Positions 36,501-43,822 of a DNA stretch of 64,000 bases are shown here, piece by piece. Source of the DNA: Actinoplanes subtropicus (lineage in GTDB: Bacteria; Actinomycetota; Actinomycetes; Mycobacteriales; Micromonosporaceae); NCBI RefSeq assembly GCF_000721705.1, contig NZ_JOJL01000013.1, forward strand, positions 248,001 through 312,000. The letters run 5' to 3'. The stretch's first letter is position 1. The number at the start of each line of letters is the position of its first letter. The position numbers and the translations under genes are program-made. The notes below the pieces were generated by a model. It searched no databases. It was not told the DNA's origin and saw only the letters and a list, made by a program, of their open reading frames with translations.

Positions 36501-36907
36501 CCGGCCGCCGACCAGCGGGCCGCGATCGTCCGGCGCGCACGTGCCCGGTCGTCGTCGGTGACGACGCCCCCGGCGGGGATCGCGAGGACGGCGACGGACG
36601 CCACCGCGCGCGCCGCCTCGATCACGTCCTGGGGCCGCGAGGCCAGCGACGCGTGGTCGGTCAGGACGGCCTCGAGGCGCTCGTCGAGGCCGTCGGACCA
36701 GCGCCGGACGCGCGCCGGATCGCTCTCGCTCGCCTCGGCGCAGGCCTCCCACCAGAGGCCCGTCACCAGCTGTGTATAGAGCTCCTCGGGCGTCGCGGTG
36801 CCCAGGGCAAGGTCGAATCCGGCAAGGCCGGCCAGCGCCTTGTCGAGGTGGGCGAGGGCAGCCCGCTCGCGCGGACGGCCGGACTCCACCGGCCGGACGG
36901 TCGTCAT
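33542..36907 (-). CDS. Lon-type (S16) protease domain, one TM helix, WD40 propeller
   Basis: 1121 residues. A helical N-terminal region (1-230) precedes a Lon proteolytic domain. MGSSLGAAFAVAL aligns with the Lon DGPSAG serine motif and gives Ser259. AVTGAVTTRGRILKVGGLTG matches Lon's MTGEITLRGxVLPIGGLKE region, and Lys314 falls on the catalytic Lys. ADN follows as in Lon. A single helix (about 363-383) preceded by RQRVRRWVPRR predicts the protease inside and the rest outside. The linker 'RSNEIREDDPTTAIRLSLAA' is usual before actinobacterial WD40 regions. About twelve WD-like blades fill 440-1090. No AAA+ domain is fused. Overlaps its neighbours by 4 bases on each side. Confidence 0.85.
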   Translation of the reverse strand: MTTVRPVESGRPRERAALAHLDKALAGLAGFDLALGTATPEELYTQLVTGLWWEACAEASESDPARVRRWSDGLDERLEAVLTDHASLASRPQDVIEAARAVASVAVLAIPAGGVVTDDDRARARRTIAARWSAAGVLRPEPSGPAGTAGTAFADLAASLMAGSAHPGGRHSGIRLLFDNTSADRTGRTGSLEVRRLPGGPPGLFPDPATMGFVYADTAFQRSIAEAWAYATRGTAAPPCVLWSVSQEGDRATPIMGSSLGAAFAVALCEVVERRWVYGLRPIRLLGAFRTECAVTGAVTTRGRILKVGGLTGKLEAADRRGWRVLAPADNFPRGRDADRNVVPVATVRQARQRVRRWVPRRVAAAAAAAVLVAGIAVTAQLLNSATQQRDAQERMNVAQQLLARSNEIREDDPTTAIRLSLAAADIENTAQTRSALIDQLTAGHAAVTRGTGDSAVYAVSDGAGTTAMTAMTANDRGAALWDLHDPYRPAQVADLWTYDRNRTIPGDPATGATIGNYGKTVLVAAPGEDGGAVKIWDTTVPTQPRMTLAWRPCISPELVTMTRFAAIALVVCADGTIALWNVEDRAGPKPLGALAHGVRGVHAVALDYTGGAALVAADGGAALYRLTYTPRLDPASRTPVWRTHVPAYAAALTSDGWTALVGEANGVARLERPRAESGVEFPLRIDGRTGTSRAVAVLADGKTVIVGGDDNSAVIWRWSGIRRDYAPAAMLTHLPDVVTSVALTEDGATAIVGGADGGLRFWPIGDPPRYSRMADLTGFTGPVSQVGAPGTGGLAATVADGAAELWDLTDPGRPRRVGGLHPDHGDIIQVALRADPALAVTADTGGVVTGWDLSRPAAPRKVWAQASSSPVRTFDLSADGRLLAAGAQDGRVTLFDLSDPTQWREVTAFSVGHQAATRIALDRFGKFVAIGTEGGAAAIWSLADPRHPRPAGSLPAADGRPVALAVNPRSTVLVRAGERDPAPGQYELDGTATPKPVRTLTEHVGPVTAVAYNEDGTMLAVASQDSTVDIWSIADPYNPSLISVLTGHTAPVLSVAFGGDGGTVLTGGADRLGILWDVSALSAITADPRRAACDRVGRALSPDDWAHDPTRVLPYVDGCA

Positions 36908-37728
36908 GGCCGGCCGCCCTCGAGTTCCCGCTCGGCCTCGTGCCGCTGCTCCTCACTCAGGCGCGGGAGGAGCCGGGACCACGCACGCCGCGTGCCGGAC
37001 GAGAGCGCGGCCGCGACGGAATCGGCGAGTTGCCGCGGCGGCACCCGCGCCAGATCCTCCGGCGGCAGATCCTCCTGGACCTCCCAGGCGCCTCGGACGT
37101 CGAAGTCGTCGAGGCGCAGGATGGCGCTGCTCAGGATCGGTGACGGCGGGAACGGCACGATCCGGACCGCCTCGTGCCGGTCGGTACGCGAATACCGCAC
37201 CGCGACGATCCGCCAGTCGGCGGCGGCGCCGCTGCCGATCTCCAGTCGATGCTCGCCGGCGGCGGTCCGGCGGAGCACCAGCAGTGTCCGCCGCCCCGGC
37301 GTGACGGCGCGCAGCAGTTCCCCCTCGCTCGCATCGTGGTCGGCGGCGAAGGAGTGTTCGGGATCGGGAAGCGGCAACGGCACCGCCGTCCCGGGCCGGT
37401 CGTCGACGGTGAACCACCAGCCGCCGGCCAGCACGCCCGGAATCTCGCAGGCGTTGGTGCGGTCGAGGACGCCGAGACAGAACCGCGAGGGTCCGATGCG
37501 CACACCGATGGTCGCGCCGGCGAGGTCGTGCGGCGGCACGGCGCCGAGCGTGACGACGGCGCAACCGAGCCGGAGCGTGCCGCCGGGCTCCGCCGAGACG
37601 GTGGCCCGCACCTCGAGCGTCCCGCTCCGGGCCCGGTCCTCGGTCGGCTTGGCGCCGATGTCCCGGCTCTGCAGCAGCTGGAGCGCGTCCCGCAGCAGCG
37701 TCAGCGATCGTGCCCGGTCACCGGTCAT
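36904..37728 (-). CDS. Unrecognised protein of the Lon/WD40 operon
   Basis: 274 residues from ATG 37728, which overlaps the upstream stop as ATGA; ATG 37734 and 37749 are alternatives, with AGGAG between the first and last of these. I do not recognise a family. The N-terminus is helical (ARSLTLLRDALQLLQSRDIG). The middle is beta-rich with Gly/Pro turns (VLAGGWWFTVDDRPG, LLVLRRTAAGEHRLEIGSG), and the C-terminus is charged and helical (RLLPRLSEEQRHEAERELE). No signal peptide or membrane helix. Its end overlaps the Lon/WD40 gene. It could be an adaptor or substrate for the protease; that is a guess from position. Confidence 0.75.
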   Translation of the reverse strand: MTGDRARSLTLLRDALQLLQSRDIGAKPTEDRARSGTLEVRATVSAEPGGTLRLGCAVVTLGAVPPHDLAGATIGVRIGPSRFCLGVLDRTNACEIPGVLAGGWWFTVDDRPGTAVPLPLPDPEHSFAADHDASEGELLRAVTPGRRTLLVLRRTAAGEHRLEIGSGAAADWRIVAVRYSRTDRHEAVRIVPFPPSPILSSAILRLDDFDVRGAWEVQEDLPPEDLARVPPRQLADSVAAALSSGTRRAWSRLLPRLSEEQRHEAERELEGGRP

Positions 37729-40415
37729 CCGCATCTCACTCCTGAGCATCCCGATGGGTTGTTGCGAGAGGTGTTGCCGCCCCCGTCGGTGACGGTGCCG
37801 GTGCCCGCCTCGATGCCGTAGTCCGCGTTGTCCCTGGTCTCGTTGTTCCGCAGGACCAGGCCCGAGTTCGCGGGTACGACGAGGTGCACGCCGTCGTTCA
37901 CCGGCCGCCCGAGCGAGTCGGTCCTCCCGTTCGACCGGCGGCCGTTGCCGATCAGGTGGTTTCCGCCGATCAGCATCATCGGGCCGCCGGGGACGATCGC
38001 GGTCGCGTCGAGATAGATTCCGGCGGCCCTGTTCGACTCGAACACGTTGTTCACGATGTTCAGGCCATCGATGGGTGTGTCGGCGCGTTCCGCCAAGCCG
38101 ATGCCGATCCCGTTGTTCGTGAAGGTGTTGTCGTCGATCGTCGCGCTCGTCGATCTGACCCCGAGCACGATCGCCGAGTCGGCGTCGCGGAACTGGTTGT
38201 GACTGATGGTTGCCCCGCCCGACTGGACGTCCAGATTCAACGGCGAGGCGACAACCGTGTTGTCGCGGAACGTCATCGGGCCCGACTCGATCAGGGAAAT
38301 CCCGCTGCGCAGGAAGGACACTCGATTGACGGAAATGTTCGTTGCGGTGCTGAAGCCGACGACAGAATCAGTGAAATGGCAGTCACTCACGACAAGGCCG
38401 GGCGTTCCGCCCTGTGGCTGCCCGAATATGAATCTTCCGTTGGTCACCGTGACGCCCGACAGGAGCATGTCGACGGACGCACCCGCCTTGTACGTGACGT
38501 TCTCGAGCCGCGAGTGCAGGATCTGTACGTTGTCGCTGGAGCGCACCTCGAACTCCGCGTTCCGCACGTACAGGTCGCTGAAGGTGCTGAACGGCGACCT
38601 GGTGAACGTGATCGCCGCCCCGACCGTACCGTTCCGGACGGTGATGTCGGCGTGATCCGTCGCCGTCAGGAATCCGCCCGTGATGGTGTGCGTGTCGAGG
38701 TCGAAGACGATGTCGGGGGCGCCGATGGTCAACCCGCTGCCCGTGCAGTCGAGGTCCTGGTGCAGCACCACGCTCACCTTGATCACGTCGCCGCAGTGGA
38801 CCGGCGGCGAGGCCGGGATGACGGTGACGGTCTCCGCTTGTGAGTCCGTCCCCGCGGGCCCGCCGATCGTGAGCTTCACCGCGTAGCGCCCCGGAGCCGC
38901 GAAGGTGTGGGTGAAGGTCTCCGGTGCGTCGGCGGCCTCCTGGCGGCCGCTCTCGTCGGTGACGGTCCACGCCCAGGTATCCGGCCGCGTGCCGCTGACC
39001 TCGGCGCTGATGGTGGCCGGCTGCCCCGCCTCGGGCGTGACCGGCTGCACCCGGATGGCGTCGATCCGGCCCGGCGGCAGCACGGTGGGCGACGAGCTCG
39101 GGACGCCGCCGGAGCCCGTTCCGGGCGAGCTCGCCGCGGTGCCGGGGCCGGTTCCGGGCGAACTCCCCACGGTGCCGGAGCCCTTCCCGGACGGGGTCGG
39201 CGAGCGGCTGGGAACGGGGGTCGGCGAGGCGGACCGGCTCGGCCGGGCGCTCGGCGTGTGCGACACGGCCGGCGCCGGCGGGGGCTCGTACTTGATGAGC
39301 CGGCGGACCGATCCGTCGGCGGCCACCATCGCCGCGTTCTCGCTCTCCGGGTCGTTGACGAAGACGAGGCCCGCGCGGGCCAGCAGTTCGAAGCGGATCG
39401 GCTGGCCGAACAGCGGCTGGGAGCGCGTCACCTGGCCGGTGGCGAGGTCGGTGATCCAGACGGCGTCGGCCCCGTAGTCCGGGACGAACGCATAGTGGTC
39501 GATCGCGACGGGCACGCCGAGCTGGGACCCGGCCGGCGCGACCGGGATGCCGCGGTCGCATCCGCTCCGGTGCCTCTCACACGCGTACAACGTGCCGGAG
39601 TCGTGCTGCACGATCAGGACGCTGGAGCGCCAGCCGACGCCGGTGGCGAGGTCGCCGGCCCGCAGCGGTGTCGCCATCGTCGCCGTCACCCGGCCGTCCG
39701 ATCTGGACAGCCAGGTGACGGCGTGGTCGCCGGGGTTCAGGAGGACCGCCTCGTCGCCGGTCGAGGTCAGGGCGATGTCGTGACCGGCGGTGCCGGGCAT
39801 CCGGCGGCTCACCCGCTTGACCGGGCCGTTCGCCGTCGCGTCGATGGCCAGCACGGCTCCGCTGTCCGGGTCGGCCGCCCAGAGCGATGAGCCGACGCCG
39901 GCGAACACGAAATTCGGCCCGGGCAGGCCGATCGCCCGGCCGACCGCCTGAATCGTGGTCGCATCGAACATGCGCACCGTCTTCGTCCCGGCGTCGGCGG
40001 CGAGCAGCCCCGCGGCGAGCGGGAACAGCACCGTGTCGCGCGCGGCGGGCGGCAGCCGGAAGGTCTTCTTGGCCAGCGTCGCGGCGTTCACGCCGACGAG
40101 CTCCGATCCGCCCGATCCGACGACGTAGCCGTCGGCGGCGGCCTGTACCTCGGTGAACGGCGCGTTGGCCGCGCCCACCCGGACGCTGGCGACGGCGGCG
40201 GCGGAGACTCCGTCGACCAGGGTGACCTCGCCGACGGCCCGCGATGCCAGCCACGCGCTGCCGCTGGTGAAGCGTGGATGCGCGGGCGGCGCGGCGTGCT
40301 GGAGGCCCAGCACGAGAAGCCCGCCGGCGAGTGCGGCGACGGCGAGCGCGGGTACGGCTCGCGACTGGCGAAACCGTGCCCATCTCGCGGGGAGCCCCCG
40401 ACTACGCCGATACAT
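37725..40415 (-). CDS. Membrane-anchored surface protein: propeller, PKD domain, right-handed beta-helix
   Basis: 896 residues from ATG 40415. A signal-anchor (about 20-42) follows a basic start. Residues 50-320 hold seven or so beta repeats (LVGVNAATLAKKTF, SSLWAADPDSGAVLAID, YGADAVWITDLATGQV), a YVTN/NHL-like propeller. A Pro/Ser/Thr/Gly linker (about 325-420) with repeated SSPGTGxG leads to a PKD domain (TWAWTVTDESG, FTHTFAAPGRYAVKLTI). The last 370 residues are a right-handed beta-helix with NNVFESNRAAGIYLD and NNETRDNADYGIEAG, as in parallel beta-helix carbohydrate-binding or lyase folds. No lyase residues can be assigned. It overlaps the transglutaminase-like gene by 14 bases. Confidence 0.85.
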   Translation of the reverse strand: MYRRSRGLPARWARFRQSRAVPALAVAALAGGLLVLGLQHAAPPAHPRFTSGSAWLASRAVGEVTLVDGVSAAAVASVRVGAANAPFTEVQAAADGYVVGSGGSELVGVNAATLAKKTFRLPPAARDTVLFPLAAGLLAADAGTKTVRMFDATTIQAVGRAIGLPGPNFVFAGVGSSLWAADPDSGAVLAIDATANGPVKRVSRRMPGTAGHDIALTSTGDEAVLLNPGDHAVTWLSRSDGRVTATMATPLRAGDLATGVGWRSSVLIVQHDSGTLYACERHRSGCDRGIPVAPAGSQLGVPVAIDHYAFVPDYGADAVWITDLATGQVTRSQPLFGQPIRFELLARAGLVFVNDPESENAAMVAADGSVRRLIKYEPPPAPAVSHTPSARPSRSASPTPVPSRSPTPSGKGSGTVGSSPGTGPGTAASSPGTGSGGVPSSSPTVLPPGRIDAIRVQPVTPEAGQPATISAEVSGTRPDTWAWTVTDESGRQEAADAPETFTHTFAAPGRYAVKLTIGGPAGTDSQAETVTVIPASPPVHCGDVIKVSVVLHQDLDCTGSGLTIGAPDIVFDLDTHTITGGFLTATDHADITVRNGTVGAAITFTRSPFSTFSDLYVRNAEFEVRSSDNVQILHSRLENVTYKAGASVDMLLSGVTVTNGRFIFGQPQGGTPGLVVSDCHFTDSVVGFSTATNISVNRVSFLRSGISLIESGPMTFRDNTVVASPLNLDVQSGGATISHNQFRDADSAIVLGVRSTSATIDDNTFTNNGIGIGLAERADTPIDGLNIVNNVFESNRAAGIYLDATAIVPGGPMMLIGGNHLIGNGRRSNGRTDSLGRPVNDGVHLVVPANSGLVLRNNETRDNADYGIEAGTGTVTDGGGNTSRNNPSGCSGVRCG

Positions 40416-42681
40416 CGCCGGCCGCTTCCTGTCTGCCGCGTCGCCCGGCGCCGGACCGCAGCGGCACCGGATTGAGCTGGTCGAGCCAGCGCAGGACGCG
40501 GCGGCGCCCGGGGTACAGGCGCCGGCGCACGGCCGCCTCCAGCGTCCAGGCCTGCTGCGGGTCGCCGGGGGCGAGGAGCCGCGGGCAGTACACCGCCGTG
40601 GTGACGAGCGAGCTGAGCGGGGCCAGCGCCGGTACGTTGCGCGCCATCGCCTCGGGTGTCCGCCCGGGCGGGATCGACCGCCGGCGCACGGCCGGCAGTT
40701 CGACCGCCTCCCTCCAGGCGCCGACGATCCGCGCGGCCGGCGTTCCGGAACGGCGTCGTCGACCGCGGCGTACGGCGCGGGCCACGGCGACCCCGATCGG
40801 CGTTGCGGCGATCGCGGCGCCGACGGCGACGAGCGCGACGCGGATGACGCGTGCCCAGTCGAAGGGACGCGAACAGTCGCCGGCGCCCGGTTTGCCGCAC
40901 GAATGGGGCGTCGGTGTGGTCGCCGGCGCCGGCGGCTTCGCCGCCGATCCGCCGGCCGGTGCCGCCGACGGGGTGGGCGTCGGCGGTATCGGGCTGATCC
41001 GCCGCGGCTTGTGGTTGGCCGGATCGGTCGGGTCGAAGGCGACCCACCCGGAGCGCTCGAATTCGACCTCGGCCCACGCGTGGGCGTCGCGGGTGGTGAC
41101 CTGGACCCGGCCGGCCGGCGTCGCGGGCAGGCGGTAACCGACGGCGACCCGGGCCGGGTAGCCGAGCAGTCTCGCCATGACGGCGAAGGCGGCCGCGTGC
41201 TGCTCCGCGAATCCTTCGCCGGCCGCGCCGGCATCGGTGGACAGCATGCGACTGATCGCCGCGTAGGAGTGACCGGGCGGCGTGTCGACGTTGTACGGCA
41301 ATTCCCGCAGGTAGTCGCTCAACGCCGTGAGCTTGCCGAGCGCGCCGCTCCGGCCGTCGGTGATCTGATGGACCAGCGCCGCGATCAGCGGCGGAAGCCC
41401 GGCCGGCACGGATCGGTACGCCGCGTCGTCACCGGCCCGGGCCGGACGGGCGGCGGGGGTGAGGTCCGGTACGGCCAGGTACCCGCCGGTCACCTCGTAG
41501 GTCGCTCCGGCCGGAAGCTCGGGGGTGGTGACCACTCCCCCGGACTCCGGGCTGAAGCCGATCGCGGCCGGCGGGCCGCCGGCGAAGCTGATCCGCTGCG
41601 GCCAGCCGATGACCGGCAGGAACGGGCCGATCGGCTGCTCGATCGTCAGCCGGGCCGACGCCACCCGCTGGTGGGTCAGGTCCGGGTCGCGCTTGAGCCG
41701 TTCCCCGGCGGCCAGGAAGTCCTGATCGGTCGTCCAGAGATTGCCGTCGAAGCGATCGAGCGCCGCCGTACGGATGCCGACGAGCCCGCGCAGGTCGGCA
41801 CCGGGCAGCGGGTCGACGTCGAACAGCACGCGCGGCGGGTCCTCGATGAGCTGCGCCCGGACGGCACTCAGCGGCGTGATCGTCTCCGGCACCGACAGCG
41901 GCGCCGCGCGCAGCGGGCGCGGATCGGCTCGGCGCTCCCCGTCCCCGTCCGCCCGGCTCACCGCGAAGGGCAGCGCGGCGGCCAGGCCCAGGGCCGCCAC
42001 GACGTAGCCGGCCGCGGCCGGGCGCATCGCCGCGGACGACCGCCGGCCCGCCTGGTCGGCCGCGAGGGCGCGGCTCTCCGCCCGGACGGCTCGGCTCCGG
42101 CCCCGGGCCCGGGCGATGACCGCGATCGCCAGCCCGGCCATCAGCACGGCCGATTCGGCGAGATGGACCGAACGCTGGCTGGCGGTCATCACCAGCGCCA
42201 CCCCGAAGGCCACCAGCGGCGGCAGTGCCGGCCCGAACGGCCCGGACGGGCGCGGCAGCAGCGCCACCGAGATGGCGGCGGCCAGCCACGTCAGGAACAG
42301 GACGGCGACCAAGGGCCGTCCGGCGGCCGGCGCCGGAAGGCTGATCGACAGCATGTCCGCCCAGCCGGTCGCGACACCCCAGACCAGGTCCGAGGCGGTA
42401 CGCGCGGTGGGGAGCCCGCCGTGGAGCGTGGCCCGCAGCGCGGTTGTCGCGGCCAGGAGAGCGAAGGCGGTGCAGTGCAGCGCGACGGCGACAACGCGTC
42501 GCACGTCGCGCGCGGCGGCGACGACCGCGATGGCCACCGCACCCAGCGCGGCGCCGGAGGCGGGCCACCGGAACGCGCCGGTGTCGAAGAAGTCCCGGTA
42601 CACCGCCAGCGACGCGGCCAGGCCGGCAAGGCAGCCGGTCAGCTCGACGAACCGGCCGGGCGGCCATCGGCCGCTGGTCAC
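40402..42681 (-). CDS. Transglutaminase-like membrane protein (DUF3488 type) lacking the catalytic Cys
   Basis: 759 residues. Several N-terminal membrane helices, an extracytoplasmic transglutaminase-like domain and one more helix near the C-terminus (RVALVAVGAAIAATPIGVAV). In the core, GFAEQHAAAFAVMARLLGYP aligns with the usual G-x-C-x-x-(F/Y)-A motif, but the Cys position is Ala492 (codon GCG). The His in RDAHAWAEVEF and Asp in WVAFDPTDP remain. Catalysis by the normal Cys mechanism is therefore impossible, and a binding or scaffolding role is more likely. Cys-less relatives may be common in actinobacterial MoxR operons. Overlaps DUF58 by 4 bases. Confidence 0.87.
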   Translation of the reverse strand: MTSGRWPPGRFVELTGCLAGLAASLAVYRDFFDTGAFRWPASGAALGAVAIAVVAAARDVRRVVAVALHCTAFALLAATTALRATLHGGLPTARTASDLVWGVATGWADMLSISLPAPAAGRPLVAVLFLTWLAAAISVALLPRPSGPFGPALPPLVAFGVALVMTASQRSVHLAESAVLMAGLAIAVIARARGRSRAVRAESRALAADQAGRRSSAAMRPAAAGYVVAALGLAAALPFAVSRADGDGERRADPRPLRAAPLSVPETITPLSAVRAQLIEDPPRVLFDVDPLPGADLRGLVGIRTAALDRFDGNLWTTDQDFLAAGERLKRDPDLTHQRVASARLTIEQPIGPFLPVIGWPQRISFAGGPPAAIGFSPESGGVVTTPELPAGATYEVTGGYLAVPDLTPAARPARAGDDAAYRSVPAGLPPLIAALVHQITDGRSGALGKLTALSDYLRELPYNVDTPPGHSYAAISRMLSTDAGAAGEGFAEQHAAAFAVMARLLGYPARVAVGYRLPATPAGRVQVTTRDAHAWAEVEFERSGWVAFDPTDPANHKPRRISPIPPTPTPSAAPAGGSAAKPPAPATTPTPHSCGKPGAGDCSRPFDWARVIRVALVAVGAAIAATPIGVAVARAVRRGRRRRSGTPAARIVGAWREAVELPAVRRRSIPPGRTPEAMARNVPALAPLSSLVTTAVYCPRLLAPGDPQQAWTLEAAVRRRLYPGRRRVLRWLDQLNPVPLRSGAGRRGRQEAAGDVSA

Positions 42682-43817
42682 GAGAACCCTCGAAAGCGCT
42701 CGGCGAACTCGGCGCTCGTCCGCACGGTCAACGTCCGGAGACCCGGCAGCGCGGCCGCGCCCGGGGCGGCGGAACCGACCCGGACCACGACGGCCGGACC
42801 GGCCGCCAGCAGGGGACCGGCGAGCCCGGTCAGCGTCTCATCGGGGAGGTCGCCGACGATCAGTGCGGCGCCGAACGCGTCGCCGGTCGGTCCGGGACGG
42901 ATCGGCATCGTCGTGTCGGTCAGGCCGGCGCCCGCCAGGAGGTCGAGCGCGGGCGCGATCGGCGCGTTCCGCCGCGGTGTGGAGACGGGCAGCGAGAGCC
43001 CGCCACCGGTCGTCATCAGCTCGAGGCGGCCGCCCAGCCGCACCACCGCCACGGACAGCGATGCGGCGATGCGGACCGCCTCCTCGAAGGAGTCGGTCGT
43101 GTATGCGGCACGCCGGGTGTCGAGCGCCACGAGGTAGCGCGTGGCGTCGGGCAGGCTGATCTCCCGGACCACCAGGTGGCCGGCCCGGGCCGAGGTCGGC
43201 CAGTGGATCAGGCGCCGGTCGTCGCCGGTCACGTAGTCCCGCAGGCCGTAGAACGCGGTGCCGCCACCGGCGGGCCGGGTCGTCTGCCCGTCGCTGCTGA
43301 ACTGGTGGACGTCGGCGAGCCGGGACAGCCGGTGGAACGCCGGATGGACGTAGAGCGTGGTTCCGGACCCGGTCGCCACCCGGCCGCGGGCCAGCCGGGC
43401 CGGGTCGATGCGGTCGATGCTCAGCGGCGGAAGGCGATAGACACCCCGCTTCAGCTCCGGCAGGTCGTACCGGAACCGGGAGGTCGACCCGGGCGGCACG
43501 GTGGGCAGCCGCAACTGCAGGACGCGGCCGGCCGCCTCCTCGGTGATCTGCAGCTCCGGGCTGCGGCGGCGCCCCGCGTTGTGCGCGACCAGGACGCAGC
43601 CCACCGGCTCCCCCTCGGTCACGCGGGGGATCGGCACGGTGCGGTCGGCGCGCAGCGCCGGACGAATGGCGACCCACCCGACGGCGATGAGGCACCACCC
43701 GCCCGCGCCCGCGCCGAGCGCGACGGCCTCCGGGTAGTCCAGCGCCACGCCGACGGCGATCAGCAGAATCCCCGCGGCGGCGAGCGCCCGGCCGGAACGT
43801 GTGAGTCTCACGGGCAC
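42678..43817 (-). CDS. DUF58 (vWA-like) membrane protein of the MoxR operon
   Basis: 379 residues from GTG 43817, 5 bases after the MoxR stop. Two hydrophobic helices at about 9-45 are followed by a beta-rich region and the DUF58 core. It contains FYGLRDYVTGDDRRLIHWPT and SARAGHLVVRE, and then a von Willebrand A-like half with the strand LVALDT in place of the full DxSxS metal site. DUF58 proteins are the regular partners of MoxR ATPases and are thought to be acted on or assembled by them. Confidence 0.88.
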   Translation of the reverse strand: MPVRLTRSGRALAAAGILLIAVGVALDYPEAVALGAGAGGWCLIAVGWVAIRPALRADRTVPIPRVTEGEPVGCVLVAHNAGRRRSPELQITEEAAGRVLQLRLPTVPPGSTSRFRYDLPELKRGVYRLPPLSIDRIDPARLARGRVATGSGTTLYVHPAFHRLSRLADVHQFSSDGQTTRPAGGGTAFYGLRDYVTGDDRRLIHWPTSARAGHLVVREISLPDATRYLVALDTRRAAYTTDSFEEAVRIAASLSVAVVRLGGRLELMTTGGGLSLPVSTPRRNAPIAPALDLLAGAGLTDTTMPIRPGPTGDAFGAALIVGDLPDETLTGLAGPLLAAGPAVVVRVGSAAPGAAALPGLRTLTVRTSAEFAERFRGFS

Positions 43818-43822
43818 ACCGA

